Origin: Comamonadaceae bacterium
GTDB lineage: Bacteria; Pseudomonadota; Gammaproteobacteria; Burkholderiales; Burkholderiaceae_C
NCBI GenBank assembly: GCA_947450695.1
Contig: CANFWV010000027.1
Span: 1 to 41,448 of the forward strand
Length of the DNA: 41,448 bases
Reading direction: 5' to 3'
Shown here: positions 18,201-26,360 of the stretch, piece after piece
How positions within the stretch are numbered: position 1 is the stretch's first letter
Layout of the letters: every line of letters starts with the position of its first letter
Program-made: the position numbers and the translations under genes
Notes under the pieces: generated by a model
Database searches by the model: none
What the model was told of the DNA's origin: nothing
Seen by the model: only the letters and a program-made list of their open reading frames with translations

Positions 18201-21200
18201 TTGGCGCAAGGGGGCGCGCAGTCCACGGTTGGCTACCGACGCGGCTGAGGGCAGCGCCTTGACGAGTTGCATGACGCGCCGTTGTTGCCCACGATAGACC
18301 ACCAGATCAGCCTCGTCTGCAGACATGCATTCCGACACGATCAGGCGCGGCAACGCTTTCGAGTTGAGGTGCGTCGGCAAACAATCCATCAGCCGGGTGC
18401 GCACATTCGGCAACTCATGCGGAATGACGCGACACGGCCCCAAGGCCAGCGCATGGCCGGGGTTGATCGTCATCTCGCCAGGCAAGGCTTGGCTGCCCGC
18501 TGTGAGCACGGTCAAGCGCAGGGGATGCTGCCAATCCAAGGCCTGAATGGCCTTCGCTATCAGTAGCAGACTGTCAAAAGTCAGCGCTTGACCCGGCAAA
18601 CATTCATCAGCCTCAACCGTCCCCTCCGCTTTCATATGAACATCCAGCGCCCACAAGTGAAGGATGTAGTCAGGTAAAGCAGGACCTTGCTCCAAACTGC
18701 GAAAGAGTTGCTCGTAATGTGACGCTTCAGCTGCAGCCACCGTGAAACTGCCATCAATCAGGCTGGAGAAGTCGGTGGCCGGACGTACCAAGGTCACTCG
18801 ACCACCTTGGTTCAGGACGCGTAAGACTACATCAGCGGTGAGCTTCGACTCGCCGCCAAAAATCAGCCAATGGCAACCCGGCTGTGCGGTTTCAGTGCGT
18901 GGTTCAGATGGCATCCATTCGGGTACTTGCACCCAGTCGGCGTAGTCGGGCAAGCGCCGAAAAGCGGATACGGGCAGCGACTTAGGCAAGGTCTGCACCG
19001 GGGTTGGTGTCAACGTTGCGACGCCAGCATCGACCCAATGACGCTGGCGCTCGAACGCATAAGTTGGCAAAGAAGTTCGCCGGGTCACGGCGGTGCCCGT
19101 GCATGCGCCAAGCAAAGCCTGCCAGTCGATGGCCACACCCCGTGTCCAAAGCCCGCCAGCAGCCGTCAACATCACCGGCAGGTCTGCATGCACGTCATTC
19201 GCTGGGTGCGCCTTCCCGGTTGACGGCAAAATACCGCGCCGTGGATCTTGTGCATGATGCCGCGCTAAAGCGCTCAAGCCCTGACCCGGTCCGGCCTCAA
19301 CGAGAACGGCATCCGGCATTTTCATCAGCGTAGTCAGCCCGTCTGAAAATCGCACGGTCTGGCGCAAGTGTTTCACCCAATACTCGGGGTCGGTCAAGGT
19401 ATCTTCGCCTACCCATGTACCCGTGAGGTTCGAGATGAACGGCATGCTGGGCGGCTGCAGGCGAATGCTTTTTATGCGCACACGAAATGACTCAAGAACA
19501 CCTTCGAGCAAACGCGAGTGCGCGGCTACCTCAATGTGCATACGGCGCGCCTCCAAACCTTGGGCAGCGAGCTTTTTTTGCAGTGCCTCAATAGCCTGCA
19601 ACTCGCCGGAGGCGGTGCAACTGTCTGGCGCATTAACGGCCGCGACATCCAGATCAAGACCGGCCATCTGACGGAGCAGCTCAGCCTCTGACAGGTCGAC
19701 TGACAACATCCCGCCCGCAGGCACAGCTTCAAACAATTGGCCGCGTAAGACCACCACAGATAGCGCGTCTTCCAGCGACATGACGCTGGCCAAACAGGCC
19801 GCGGTGTATTCGCCAGCGCTGTGGCCCATGACCGCAGCAGGCGAGACACCCCAGCTTTGCCACAACTTAGCAATCGCATATTCAAGCGTGAAGAGGGCTG
19901 GAATCGCATAGCGCGGTCGCTGTAACAGCGCCGCAGACTGAGGGTCGTTGTCGCGCGCGAACATGACACTTCGCAAGTCCTGCGGCGCGTCTGACGGCAT
20001 GCGCGAAAAGCAAGCGTCTATCGCCTCGCGAAAGACCGGCAAAGCCAGTAAGTCGCGCCCTGCGCCAAGGTAATGCGCCCCGCCACCGGGGAACATCAGC
20101 ACCACCGGAGGCGGCGAAGCGCTGGCTTGCGCGGTGACTGCACGCGGAGCATTGCGCGCCTCCAAGGTGGCTCGAAGACCACTCAGGTCTTGCGCCACCA
20201 CCGCCATGCGGTGCGTGAAGTCACGCCGGCCAACGCGCAGGGTGTAGGCCGCATCCGCCAGCGAAAATCCAGTTGAAAAACCGTCTGCAGGTTGCGCCAA
20301 AAATGACTGCCATTTGGCTTTCAGGCGTTGCAAGGCGGCGGGCGTGCGGGCAGACAGCGTGATCAATTGCCAAGCATCGGCAGAGGCTGTGCTTGGCCGT
20401 ATTGCCATGGCCGGCGGTTCTTCCAAAATCACGTGGGCGTTGGTGCCGCCAACGCCGAGCGCATTCACCGCAGCGCGGCGCGGCGTGCTGCCCTGCGGCC
20501 AAGGCTTGGCTTTGTCGACAACATAGAACGGTGTTTTCTCAATCGCCAAACGGCTGTTTGGCGTGCTGAAATTCAGACTTTCAGGCATCCATTCATGGCG
20601 CATTGCCAGCGACACCTTGATCAAGGCGGCCACGCCGGCAGCCGTGTCAAGATGACCGATGTGGGTCTTCAAAGACCCTATCCCGCAAGTACCCGGCAAG
20701 CCCCCATAAGCCTGCGCCAGCGCAGCCACCTCAATCGGGTCGCCCACGGGCGTGCCTGTGCCATGTGCCTCGATGTACTGAATGCTCGACGGTTCCACAC
20801 CAGCCATGCCCAGTGCTTCAACAGCAGCGCGCGCCTGACCTTCGACGCTGGGTGCCAGATAACCAGCTTTTTGCGAGCCATCGTTATTGACAGCAGAACC
20901 TCGAATCACCGCATAAATTTGATCGCGCTGCTGCAGCGCATCTTCCAAACGCCGCAACACAACAACGCCGACACCACTGCCAAAAACAGTGCCGCTGGCC
21001 TGTTCGTCGAAGGCACGGCAAAGTCCGTCCGGCGAGAGAATTTCACCGGCTGTGTAGTGATAGCCACGACGGTGCGGCAGCTCGATGCTGACGCCGCCCG
21101 CCAGCGCCATATCGCACTCGCCAGACAGCAAACTCTGCGCCGCTAGATGCACCGCCACCAGCGAGGTTGAGCAAGCAGTCTGCACCGTGATGCTGGGCCC

Positions 21201-21752
21201 TTTCAAGTCCAGTAAATAGGACAAGCGCGTGGTCAAAAAATCTTTGTCGTTGCCGGTATGCCGAAGCAAGAACAAACCCATAGATTTGACCAAGGCCGAA
21301 TTCGTCAATAGGTTTTGCGGCAAATACGCCTGCATGCCGCAGCCGGCGAAAACGCCAACCGAGCCTTCAAACTGCTCCGGCATGTGGCCGGCGTCTTCAA
21401 GTGCCTCCCACGCGCACTCCAAAAAATGCCGGTGCTGCGGGTCCATCACAGAGGCATCACGTTGACTGAAACCAAAAAATTCACCATCGAACATCTCCAT
21501 CTCGGGCAACACCAAGCTGGCCCGCACATAGTTGGGGTCAACAAAGTCAGCCTCTGACACACCTGCCGCGCGTAACTGTTCGGTGCTCAACCACTCGGTG
21601 GCCGGTTTGCCACTTTTGAGCAGCAACCACAACTCAGCCGCTGAACGGGCCGCGGGGAAATGACCGGCCAGCCCAACGATGGCAATGCAACCGGGCTCTA
21701 TGCAGGCTGCGGCAGATTGATTTTTATGGTCCACAAGCAACACTCCGTTCAA
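15255..21752 (-). CDS. Type I polyketide synthase, KS-AT-KR-DH-ACP-TE
   Basis: A single-module PKS of 2165 residues that takes over from the upstream NRPS. KS spans about 20-445, with active-site TACSTSL (Cys near 193), EAHGTGTPVGDP and the KTHIGHLD histidine. AT spans about 555-850 with GHSAGEY (Ser near 645); its VAAHS motif, in place of HAFH or YASH, leaves extender choice open. A structural half-KR (about 900-1150) precedes the catalytic KR with GGLGAIAQ near 1192, FSSTS, and the Tyr of QVDYVAAN near 1349. DH spans about 1410-1680, with His in NEHKVAG near 1434 and Asp in HPAMLDMAAS near 1600, but the usual motif Pro and Gln are Val and Ser. ACP has GGHSL (Ser near 1799). TE (about 1870-2150) has GYSGGG, Asp in LDTLAP and His in PGSHVSM. 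The listed TTG start overlaps the NRPS stop (TTGA). A GTG at 21734 with GGAG 8 bp upstream may be the true start. Confidence 0.95.
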   Translation of the reverse strand: MNGVLLVDHKNQSAAACIEPGCIAIVGLAGHFPAARSAAELWLLLKSGKPATEWLSTEQLRAAGVSEADFVDPNYVRASLVLPEMEMFDGEFFGFSQRDASVMDPQHRHFLECAWEALEDAGHMPEQFEGSVGVFAGCGMQAYLPQNLLTNSALVKSMGLFLLRHTGNDKDFLTTRLSYLLDLKGPSITVQTACSTSLVAVHLAAQSLLSGECDMALAGGVSIELPHRRGYHYTAGEILSPDGLCRAFDEQASGTVFGSGVGVVVLRRLEDALQQRDQIYAVIRGSAVNNDGSQKAGYLAPSVEGQARAAVEALGMAGVEPSSIQYIEAHGTGTPVGDPIEVAALAQAYGGLPGTCGIGSLKTHIGHLDTAAGVAALIKVSLAMRHEWMPESLNFSTPNSRLAIEKTPFYVVDKAKPWPQGSTPRRAAVNALGVGGTNAHVILEEPPAMAIRPSTASADAWQLITLSARTPAALQRLKAKWQSFLAQPADGFSTGFSLADAAYTLRVGRRDFTHRMAVVAQDLSGLRATLEARNAPRAVTAQASASPPPVVLMFPGGGAHYLGAGRDLLALPVFREAIDACFSRMPSDAPQDLRSVMFARDNDPQSAALLQRPRYAIPALFTLEYAIAKLWQSWGVSPAAVMGHSAGEYTAACLASVMSLEDALSVVVLRGQLFEAVPAGGMLSVDLSEAELLRQMAGLDLDVAAVNAPDSCTASGELQAIEALQKKLAAQGLEARRMHIEVAAHSRLLEGVLESFRVRIKSIRLQPPSMPFISNLTGTWVGEDTLTDPEYWVKHLRQTVRFSDGLTTLMKMPDAVLVEAGPGQGLSALARHHAQDPRRGILPSTGKAHPANDVHADLPVMLTAAGGLWTRGVAIDWQALLGACTGTAVTRRTSLPTYAFERQRHWVDAGVATLTPTPVQTLPKSLPVSAFRRLPDYADWVQVPEWMPSEPRTETAQPGCHWLIFGGESKLTADVVLRVLNQGGRVTLVRPATDFSSLIDGSFTVAAAEASHYEQLFRSLEQGPALPDYILHLWALDVHMKAEGTVEADECLPGQALTFDSLLLIAKAIQALDWQHPLRLTVLTAGSQALPGEMTINPGHALALGPCRVIPHELPNVRTRLMDCLPTHLNSKALPRLIVSECMSADEADLVVYRGQQRRVMQLVKALPSAASVANRGLRAPLRQRGVYLITGGLGAIAQELAEYLARTQQAKLVLLSRRALPARTEWRHKVASHAGSDLAILLQRLLALEDVGAEILTLSVDVQDPVAMARAVAECRARFGALHGVFHAAGVLEDGAIHGKSAESIRRVLGAKAVGAQVLHALLPPGSLDFLAVFSSTSVTLGSAGQVDYVAANAFVDSLAASRPDGLCIHWGIWGDRGMAQRAYGGGEARLPSHVSSNAVSVHPLLGVRYDSVEGVRFEAVYTPAKLWVLNEHKVAGRPVLVGTAYIEIARAALQQLHPGSGIELQALSFGEAMVFDDNAPRDVSIELLKNDRSTDDATYEFRVRSRAQLDAPWQEHVRAGVSLFQGALPDASPLPAIALRPGIWVEGRVPQAGAIAFGPRWQNMARMQLNGQGGTAELELAAHFAPDLSAYTCHPAMLDMAASFGLHLLGPQTRQALLFVPLSIERIRLVAPLPVQCVSRVELNGPLQDRMVTFDVSLHASDGSPLATLEGFCMRGVSPEAMTQAAPAAAVKAPTLVASMLACGIRGDDAPALFERIFATYASDLTVTSISLPELQRAFQPVMPHVAASVAVPATTASKAGDGGLSPVQGAIAAVWFELLGTQEIDLQDDFFALGGHSLAAVRLFARIRKEFGVDLPLATLFKAPTLGALSAWVEQARGRAAAKAKTSTNKTPTSKAMAVEVDATDKPDVCAEESWSALVEINRGRVGVKPFFCVHGAAGNVLNFKVIADRLGADLPFYGLQAQGVDGRLPLLPTIEAMATQYVAAVRTVDPVGPYRLAGYSGGGVIALEMAQQLKQTGAEVVLLAMLDTLAPAAAKVKISPLKKIWLMRHWSLKFAMEWPERRRTTQQEKDNYKLAMAQLSNGEPLPPELASAHLYSHFVSAQEQYRASAYSGPMVLFRAQQGYTPYLNAGALLGWQAHLRGDIRVVEVPGSHVSMLSEPGLSQLVHGLRQALARADAQTKWPNALEISAGEGLFSVKNMAA

Positions 21753-24700
21753 GCCGATGGGGTTTGCGAATAAGTGACGGGCGTACGCTGGTTTCTGCGC
21801 ATCCGTGCGCGGCTGAGGCCATCGCTCACGGACGTGCTGACCCCCTGACCGGACAAGTGCTGAGCCAAGCCGCGGATCGTTGGAAAGCGAAACATGTCCG
21901 TGATGGAGACTTCCTGTCCAGAAGCTTCAAGCAGTCGACGCTGCACCTGGACCACCAGCAATGAATGGCCTCCCAAGTCAAAAAAGTTGTCGGTGGCACT
22001 GACCTCCGTCAACCCTAAGACATCGCGCCACAGCGCTGCGATTGATTTTTCAAATTCATTCTCCGGTGAGTTGGCTGTCGGCACCACGATGGCGCGCGGG
22101 TCTGGCAACGCCAAGCGGTCGACCTTGCCATTCGGTGTGAGTGGAAAGGCCAACACCACCACCCAACTTGCAGGGATCATGATCCCTGGCAACTCTGCAG
22201 CCAAGGCTTGTCGTAAGACCTCCAGATTGAGCGTGACACCCGCTTGCGGTGAGACATAGCCGACCAGCCGATGGCCAGCGGCTGGATCGTCACGGGCCAT
22301 CACCACCGCCTGTTTCACACCAGGCTGGCGCAGCAGCAAGTTCTCAATTTCACCGAGCTCAATGCGGTGGCCACGAATCTTGACTTGATGATCAGTGCGT
22401 CCCAGAAATTCAATCTCACCGTCTGGATGACGCCGCACCAGATCTCCGGTTCGGTACCACCGACCACCGGCAAGCCCAGCATCCGCGAGGAATCGTTCGG
22501 CGGTGAGTTCTGCCCGCCCGAGGTAGCCCAGAGTCACGCCATCACCACCAATCCACAACTCACCCGGCACGAGCGCAGGACAATCGAAACCAACGGCATT
22601 GCGCACGCTGAGTTGCGTGTTGGCAATAGCTTGTCCCAGCGGCACGAAGGCCTCGGGTGACATCAAGTCGTACTCGCTCAAATCACAGACTGTCGACCAG
22701 ACCGTAGTCTCCGTCGGACCGTACATGTTCAACACCTTGCCGGGCACCAGCGCGGTCAGCTCTCTAGCCAACTCCAGCGGTAGCGCCTCACCGCCGACCA
22801 ACAAAGCTGACAGCCCAGACAGCGCCTCTCGACCCGACGCGTCAGCCACCAGCATCGAGGCCATGGACGGCGTGCACTGCAAATGCGTCGCTTCGTTTTG
22901 AAGAATGTCATCAGCCACCGACACTCGCTGCACGGCGCCTGGCGATTGTTGCGACATGTCCATCAGATTTTTCAAATCACGTAGATGGGCTAGCACTGCA
23001 TCCGCTTCAATGCCGAAATCAATCAAGCAGCCAATTTCGTCAACGCCAGCGTCGCGTAATTGGTCGACCATTGCCAAGCAGCGTTGAGGCGAACCAAACA
23101 AGGCGCTGGTGTTGTAGTAGCGGGCAAAAGCATGCTCCAGCAAGGCGTCCATGTCGGCTTCCGAGAGCGGCTCCGACTCCATGATTTCAAGCGGTGTTTT
23201 ACCATTGCCAGAGCTGCGCTGAACAAAGGTCGGAAACGTCCATGCGGCCTGCCGAACCAAGTCAACAGCACTGCGCAAATACGCTTTCATAGGTTGGCGA
23301 ACCGTCTCACGCACCACCTCTTCGTCGTCGCCGACAAAGGTGTGCAGCATCATCGTCACATGGCCTGAACCGGCATGGCCTGCCTTTCGCCAAGCCGCAC
23401 GGTAAAGACGGATCTTGTTGGCAACATCGGTCAGGTTTTGACCGAGCAAATGCGTCAGCAGTCGGCAGCCCAGTTCACCCGCCTGCTCAAAGGTCTCCGG
23501 GTTACCAGCCGCCGTGACCCAGACTGGAATTTCCCCCTGAATAGGACTGGGTCGGGTCTTGATATCAACGCTGCCGCCCAACGGGCTCTCGAACGCAACG
23601 CTTTCGCCGCGCCAGAGTCGGCGCACCACCTCAATGCGCTCGAAAAGCTCTTGTTTGCGGTTGGCAAATACTTCTGGTGCCATGACGAAGTCATTCGGTT
23701 GCCAGCCCGCGGCAAAGGCAATCCCCACGCGCCCTTGGGAAATATTGTCAACCACCGCCCAGTCTTCGGCGGCACGGATCGGATGGTGCAGCGGCAGCAC
23801 ACAACTGCCGGCGCGGATTTTCACCCGTGTAGTGATAGCGGCCAAGGCCGCACTGGTCATGGCTGCGTTGGGGTACATGCCGCCAAAGGCATGGAAGTGA
23901 CGCTCAGGCGTCCAGACGGCGGCAAAGCCTTCGCGGTCTGCAAAACGCGCACCTTCAAAAAGAAGTTCATAACGCTGATGCGGCTCCACTTGGTTGTCGT
24001 TGCCGAAGTAAAAAAGACTGAACTCGGGGCCCTCGCTGCGGACTTGCGGCTGGCTTGAGTGCAGCACCACCGTGAGACCGCGACTCAAGGTCCAGCACAG
24101 CTCCAGCACTGAAATATCAAACGACAAACTGGTCACCGCCAGCCAGCGCGCACCTGCTTCATGCGGCACGCGTTGGCTCATACCGGCGAAAAAATTTATC
24201 ACGTTGCGGTGCGTCACCACCACGCCCTTGGGCTTGCCGGTTGAACCGGAGGTGTAGATGACATAGGCCGCACGCGTTGAGCCGTCTTGCTCTGACCCAC
24301 CTTGAAACTCTATTGCTTCAGACTCCAATGCCCTGGACGCATCGAGCAGCATGGTCTTGTGTTGCGGCAGACCCAGTGTCTTGGCCATAGGCGCCGTGGT
24401 CAACACCAGCCGCGTGGCCGAATCGTCAACCATGAAGCTCAAGCGATGCACCGGATAAGCCGGGTCCAGCGGCAGATAGGCCGCACCCACTTTCCAGATG
24501 GCCAACAAGCCAATGATCAATTCAGGACTGCGTGCCAGGCACAGACCCACCACGTCGCCAGGTTGAACGCCGCGCTGACTCAGCTGCCCAGCCAGTGCGG
24601 TTGACTGCTGCTCAAGCGCTTGGTAGGTGAGCGTGCGGCCGTAGAAAGTGATGGCCGATTGAGCCGGATGACGAGCTGCCTGCGCCGAGATCAGCTCATG

Positions 24701-26350
24701 CGCACTCAGCGTCTTTTCATAAGACGTTTCACTCCTGTTCAGTGTGCGTAAGAGATCAGCTTCAACCTCAGGCAGCAGTGAAATCTCTGCCACTAGCGCC
24801 ACATCGCTCGCCGCTTCAAAAGCAGTCAGATAAGCTGCCAGATGCATCGCCATGACCTCGGCCGTTTCGGCGGTAAACACCGCACTGTCGGCGACCAGCA
24901 CCAATTCTCGGGAGGAGACATCCACCGTCAACAAGAGCGCCGGTGCGTCACTAGCGTCCAGCTTAGGGGGGCGATTCAGGCACACACCAATGGCCATGCA
25001 TTGCGACAGACCCACTGGCTTGTCAGCTAAGCGGGTCGGCAAGTCACACGGGCATGGCCCGGCTTGGTGAACTTGATTGATGTGCGCTTCAGTGCGCGCC
25101 ACGGCGTCGGCAATACGGCCAGCCAAATCGACCTTCAACGTCAACGGCACCCACGCTGACAACCATGGCTCAAGCCCTTCGGCTTGCCCACTCAGAACAG
25201 CATCGCCATAAAAAATAGACAGCTTCGCCTGACCTGTGAGCGCCGCCAACCACGACGTCAAACCGGCCACGCTGCGCGACCCTTGCGCCGCAACCTGCAG
25301 GGGGAAAACGTATGGCGGTTTCATCACTGGTGCAGCCTGGCGCATTTTTGGATAGGGCAACTCCACTGGCGCCAGATGAGCAAATGCGTTGAACCAAAAA
25401 GATTCGCCACGACCGACCTTGGGTATCCGGTTTTCCAGCCTATCCTTCAAATCAGTGCTCAACGCCGGCAAGACCATACCTGGCTGAAGGTTGTGTGCAT
25501 CGCAGCCGCCAAAAACTACCACGCCGTCAGCGGCGGCAACAGACAGTGTGTCACCCTGCACGTCGATCACCGTGCCAGGCCTAGATGTGAAGTTCAACAC
25601 GAGCTCACTGACGCGGGCTGACCGCACCAGAACGATTTCGTCGCCGGTGAAAATCTTGGGCCGCGCCAGTGGATTCAGGTAATGTCCCGAGCCAAAATCG
25701 AGCGCACGAACCAAGGCGGAAATCGCCTCCGCACTGTCTGAAAAATCAATCGTAGCCAAGGCTGCCGGTCGTGCGGTCAAACCAAAATAATGTATCGGCC
25801 TCCCTTGCGGTGTCAGCATTAGCTCGCCCCGAGCGATGTCTTCCAGCATCGCCTGAAAGCTGGCCAGTCCAGCCTCATAGCATTTCGCATTCAGGCTCAA
25901 TGTCGTCTCTTGTGGGGACACGGCAAAGACGAGCTGTTGCACGATACGTCCGGCATCAACCGCCGGTGTCATTTCGTGCCACGTGATGCCATGTGTCGAC
26001 TCTCGCGCCATCAGGGCCCAAGCCGTCGCGTTCAATCCGGCATAGTCGGGCAGCAAGGCATCATGAAAATTAATGGCCAGCTGACGCGCTTGTGAAATCA
26101 CCGCAGCCGGCAGTATCTGCAAGTTCGCGACACTGAAAAGAAAATCAAACTCGATTCCGTGCAAATCAGTCTTTGACGGCACATCCACACGCACCGCAGG
26201 AATGCCCTGACTCTCGGCCCATTCCAAAATTTTGGGACTGCTAGAAAGCACGGCCTTGATGCTGTGACCGGCGTTTAAATAACACTCTGCGCAACGCACC
26301 AACAAACTACCGCCACCGACAAATACCGCACTGTGTCTGCTCATGTCCAT
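21749..26350 (-). CDS. NRPS with formyltransferase, half-C, A domain split by luciferase-like monooxygenase, and PCP
   Basis: A 1533-residue loading/modification module. Residues 1-300 are a formyltransferase domain: the N-x-H catalytic pair with LLP is at NFHDALLPDYAG (His 96), with Asp near 132 in VDAGRIV. Residues about 315-540 resemble the second half of a condensation domain, without HHxxxDG. The A domain starts near 540: A2 GAAYLPLDPAYP, A3 YTSGSTGKPKG (about 698), A4 SFDIS (about 744). A luciferase-like flavin monooxygenase (about 776-1110, EFSLFYFGNDN to the LAHLRDLK region) is inserted here. A5 NMYGPTE (about 1208), A7 YRTGDL, A8 GRTDHQVKIRGHRIE and A10 NGKVDR (Lys) resume afterwards. 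The PCP has LGGHSLL (Ser near 1462). The specificity residues read D-I-L-Q-L-G-M-V-W, close to the glycine code. The monooxygenase resembles the MupA/Atu3671 family. The start has AAGGA upstream, overlapping the PPTase stop. Confidence 0.95.
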   Translation of the reverse strand: MDMSRHSAVFVGGGSLLVRCAECYLNAGHSIKAVLSSSPKILEWAESQGIPAVRVDVPSKTDLHGIEFDFLFSVANLQILPAAVISQARQLAINFHDALLPDYAGLNATAWALMARESTHGITWHEMTPAVDAGRIVQQLVFAVSPQETTLSLNAKCYEAGLASFQAMLEDIARGELMLTPQGRPIHYFGLTARPAALATIDFSDSAEAISALVRALDFGSGHYLNPLARPKIFTGDEIVLVRSARVSELVLNFTSRPGTVIDVQGDTLSVAAADGVVVFGGCDAHNLQPGMVLPALSTDLKDRLENRIPKVGRGESFWFNAFAHLAPVELPYPKMRQAAPVMKPPYVFPLQVAAQGSRSVAGLTSWLAALTGQAKLSIFYGDAVLSGQAEGLEPWLSAWVPLTLKVDLAGRIADAVARTEAHINQVHQAGPCPCDLPTRLADKPVGLSQCMAIGVCLNRPPKLDASDAPALLLTVDVSSRELVLVADSAVFTAETAEVMAMHLAAYLTAFEAASDVALVAEISLLPEVEADLLRTLNRSETSYEKTLSAHELISAQAARHPAQSAITFYGRTLTYQALEQQSTALAGQLSQRGVQPGDVVGLCLARSPELIIGLLAIWKVGAAYLPLDPAYPVHRLSFMVDDSATRLVLTTAPMAKTLGLPQHKTMLLDASRALESEAIEFQGGSEQDGSTRAAYVIYTSGSTGKPKGVVVTHRNVINFFAGMSQRVPHEAGARWLAVTSLSFDISVLELCWTLSRGLTVVLHSSQPQVRSEGPEFSLFYFGNDNQVEPHQRYELLFEGARFADREGFAAVWTPERHFHAFGGMYPNAAMTSAALAAITTRVKIRAGSCVLPLHHPIRAAEDWAVVDNISQGRVGIAFAAGWQPNDFVMAPEVFANRKQELFERIEVVRRLWRGESVAFESPLGGSVDIKTRPSPIQGEIPVWVTAAGNPETFEQAGELGCRLLTHLLGQNLTDVANKIRLYRAAWRKAGHAGSGHVTMMLHTFVGDDEEVVRETVRQPMKAYLRSAVDLVRQAAWTFPTFVQRSSGNGKTPLEIMESEPLSEADMDALLEHAFARYYNTSALFGSPQRCLAMVDQLRDAGVDEIGCLIDFGIEADAVLAHLRDLKNLMDMSQQSPGAVQRVSVADDILQNEATHLQCTPSMASMLVADASGREALSGLSALLVGGEALPLELARELTALVPGKVLNMYGPTETTVWSTVCDLSEYDLMSPEAFVPLGQAIANTQLSVRNAVGFDCPALVPGELWIGGDGVTLGYLGRAELTAERFLADAGLAGGRWYRTGDLVRRHPDGEIEFLGRTDHQVKIRGHRIELGEIENLLLRQPGVKQAVVMARDDPAAGHRLVGYVSPQAGVTLNLEVLRQALAAELPGIMIPASWVVVLAFPLTPNGKVDRLALPDPRAIVVPTANSPENEFEKSIAALWRDVLGLTEVSATDNFFDLGGHSLLVVQVQRRLLEASGQEVSITDMFRFPTIRGLAQHLSGQGVSTSVSDGLSRARMRRNQRTPVTYSQTPSA

Positions 26351-26360
26351 GGCTTGATCC

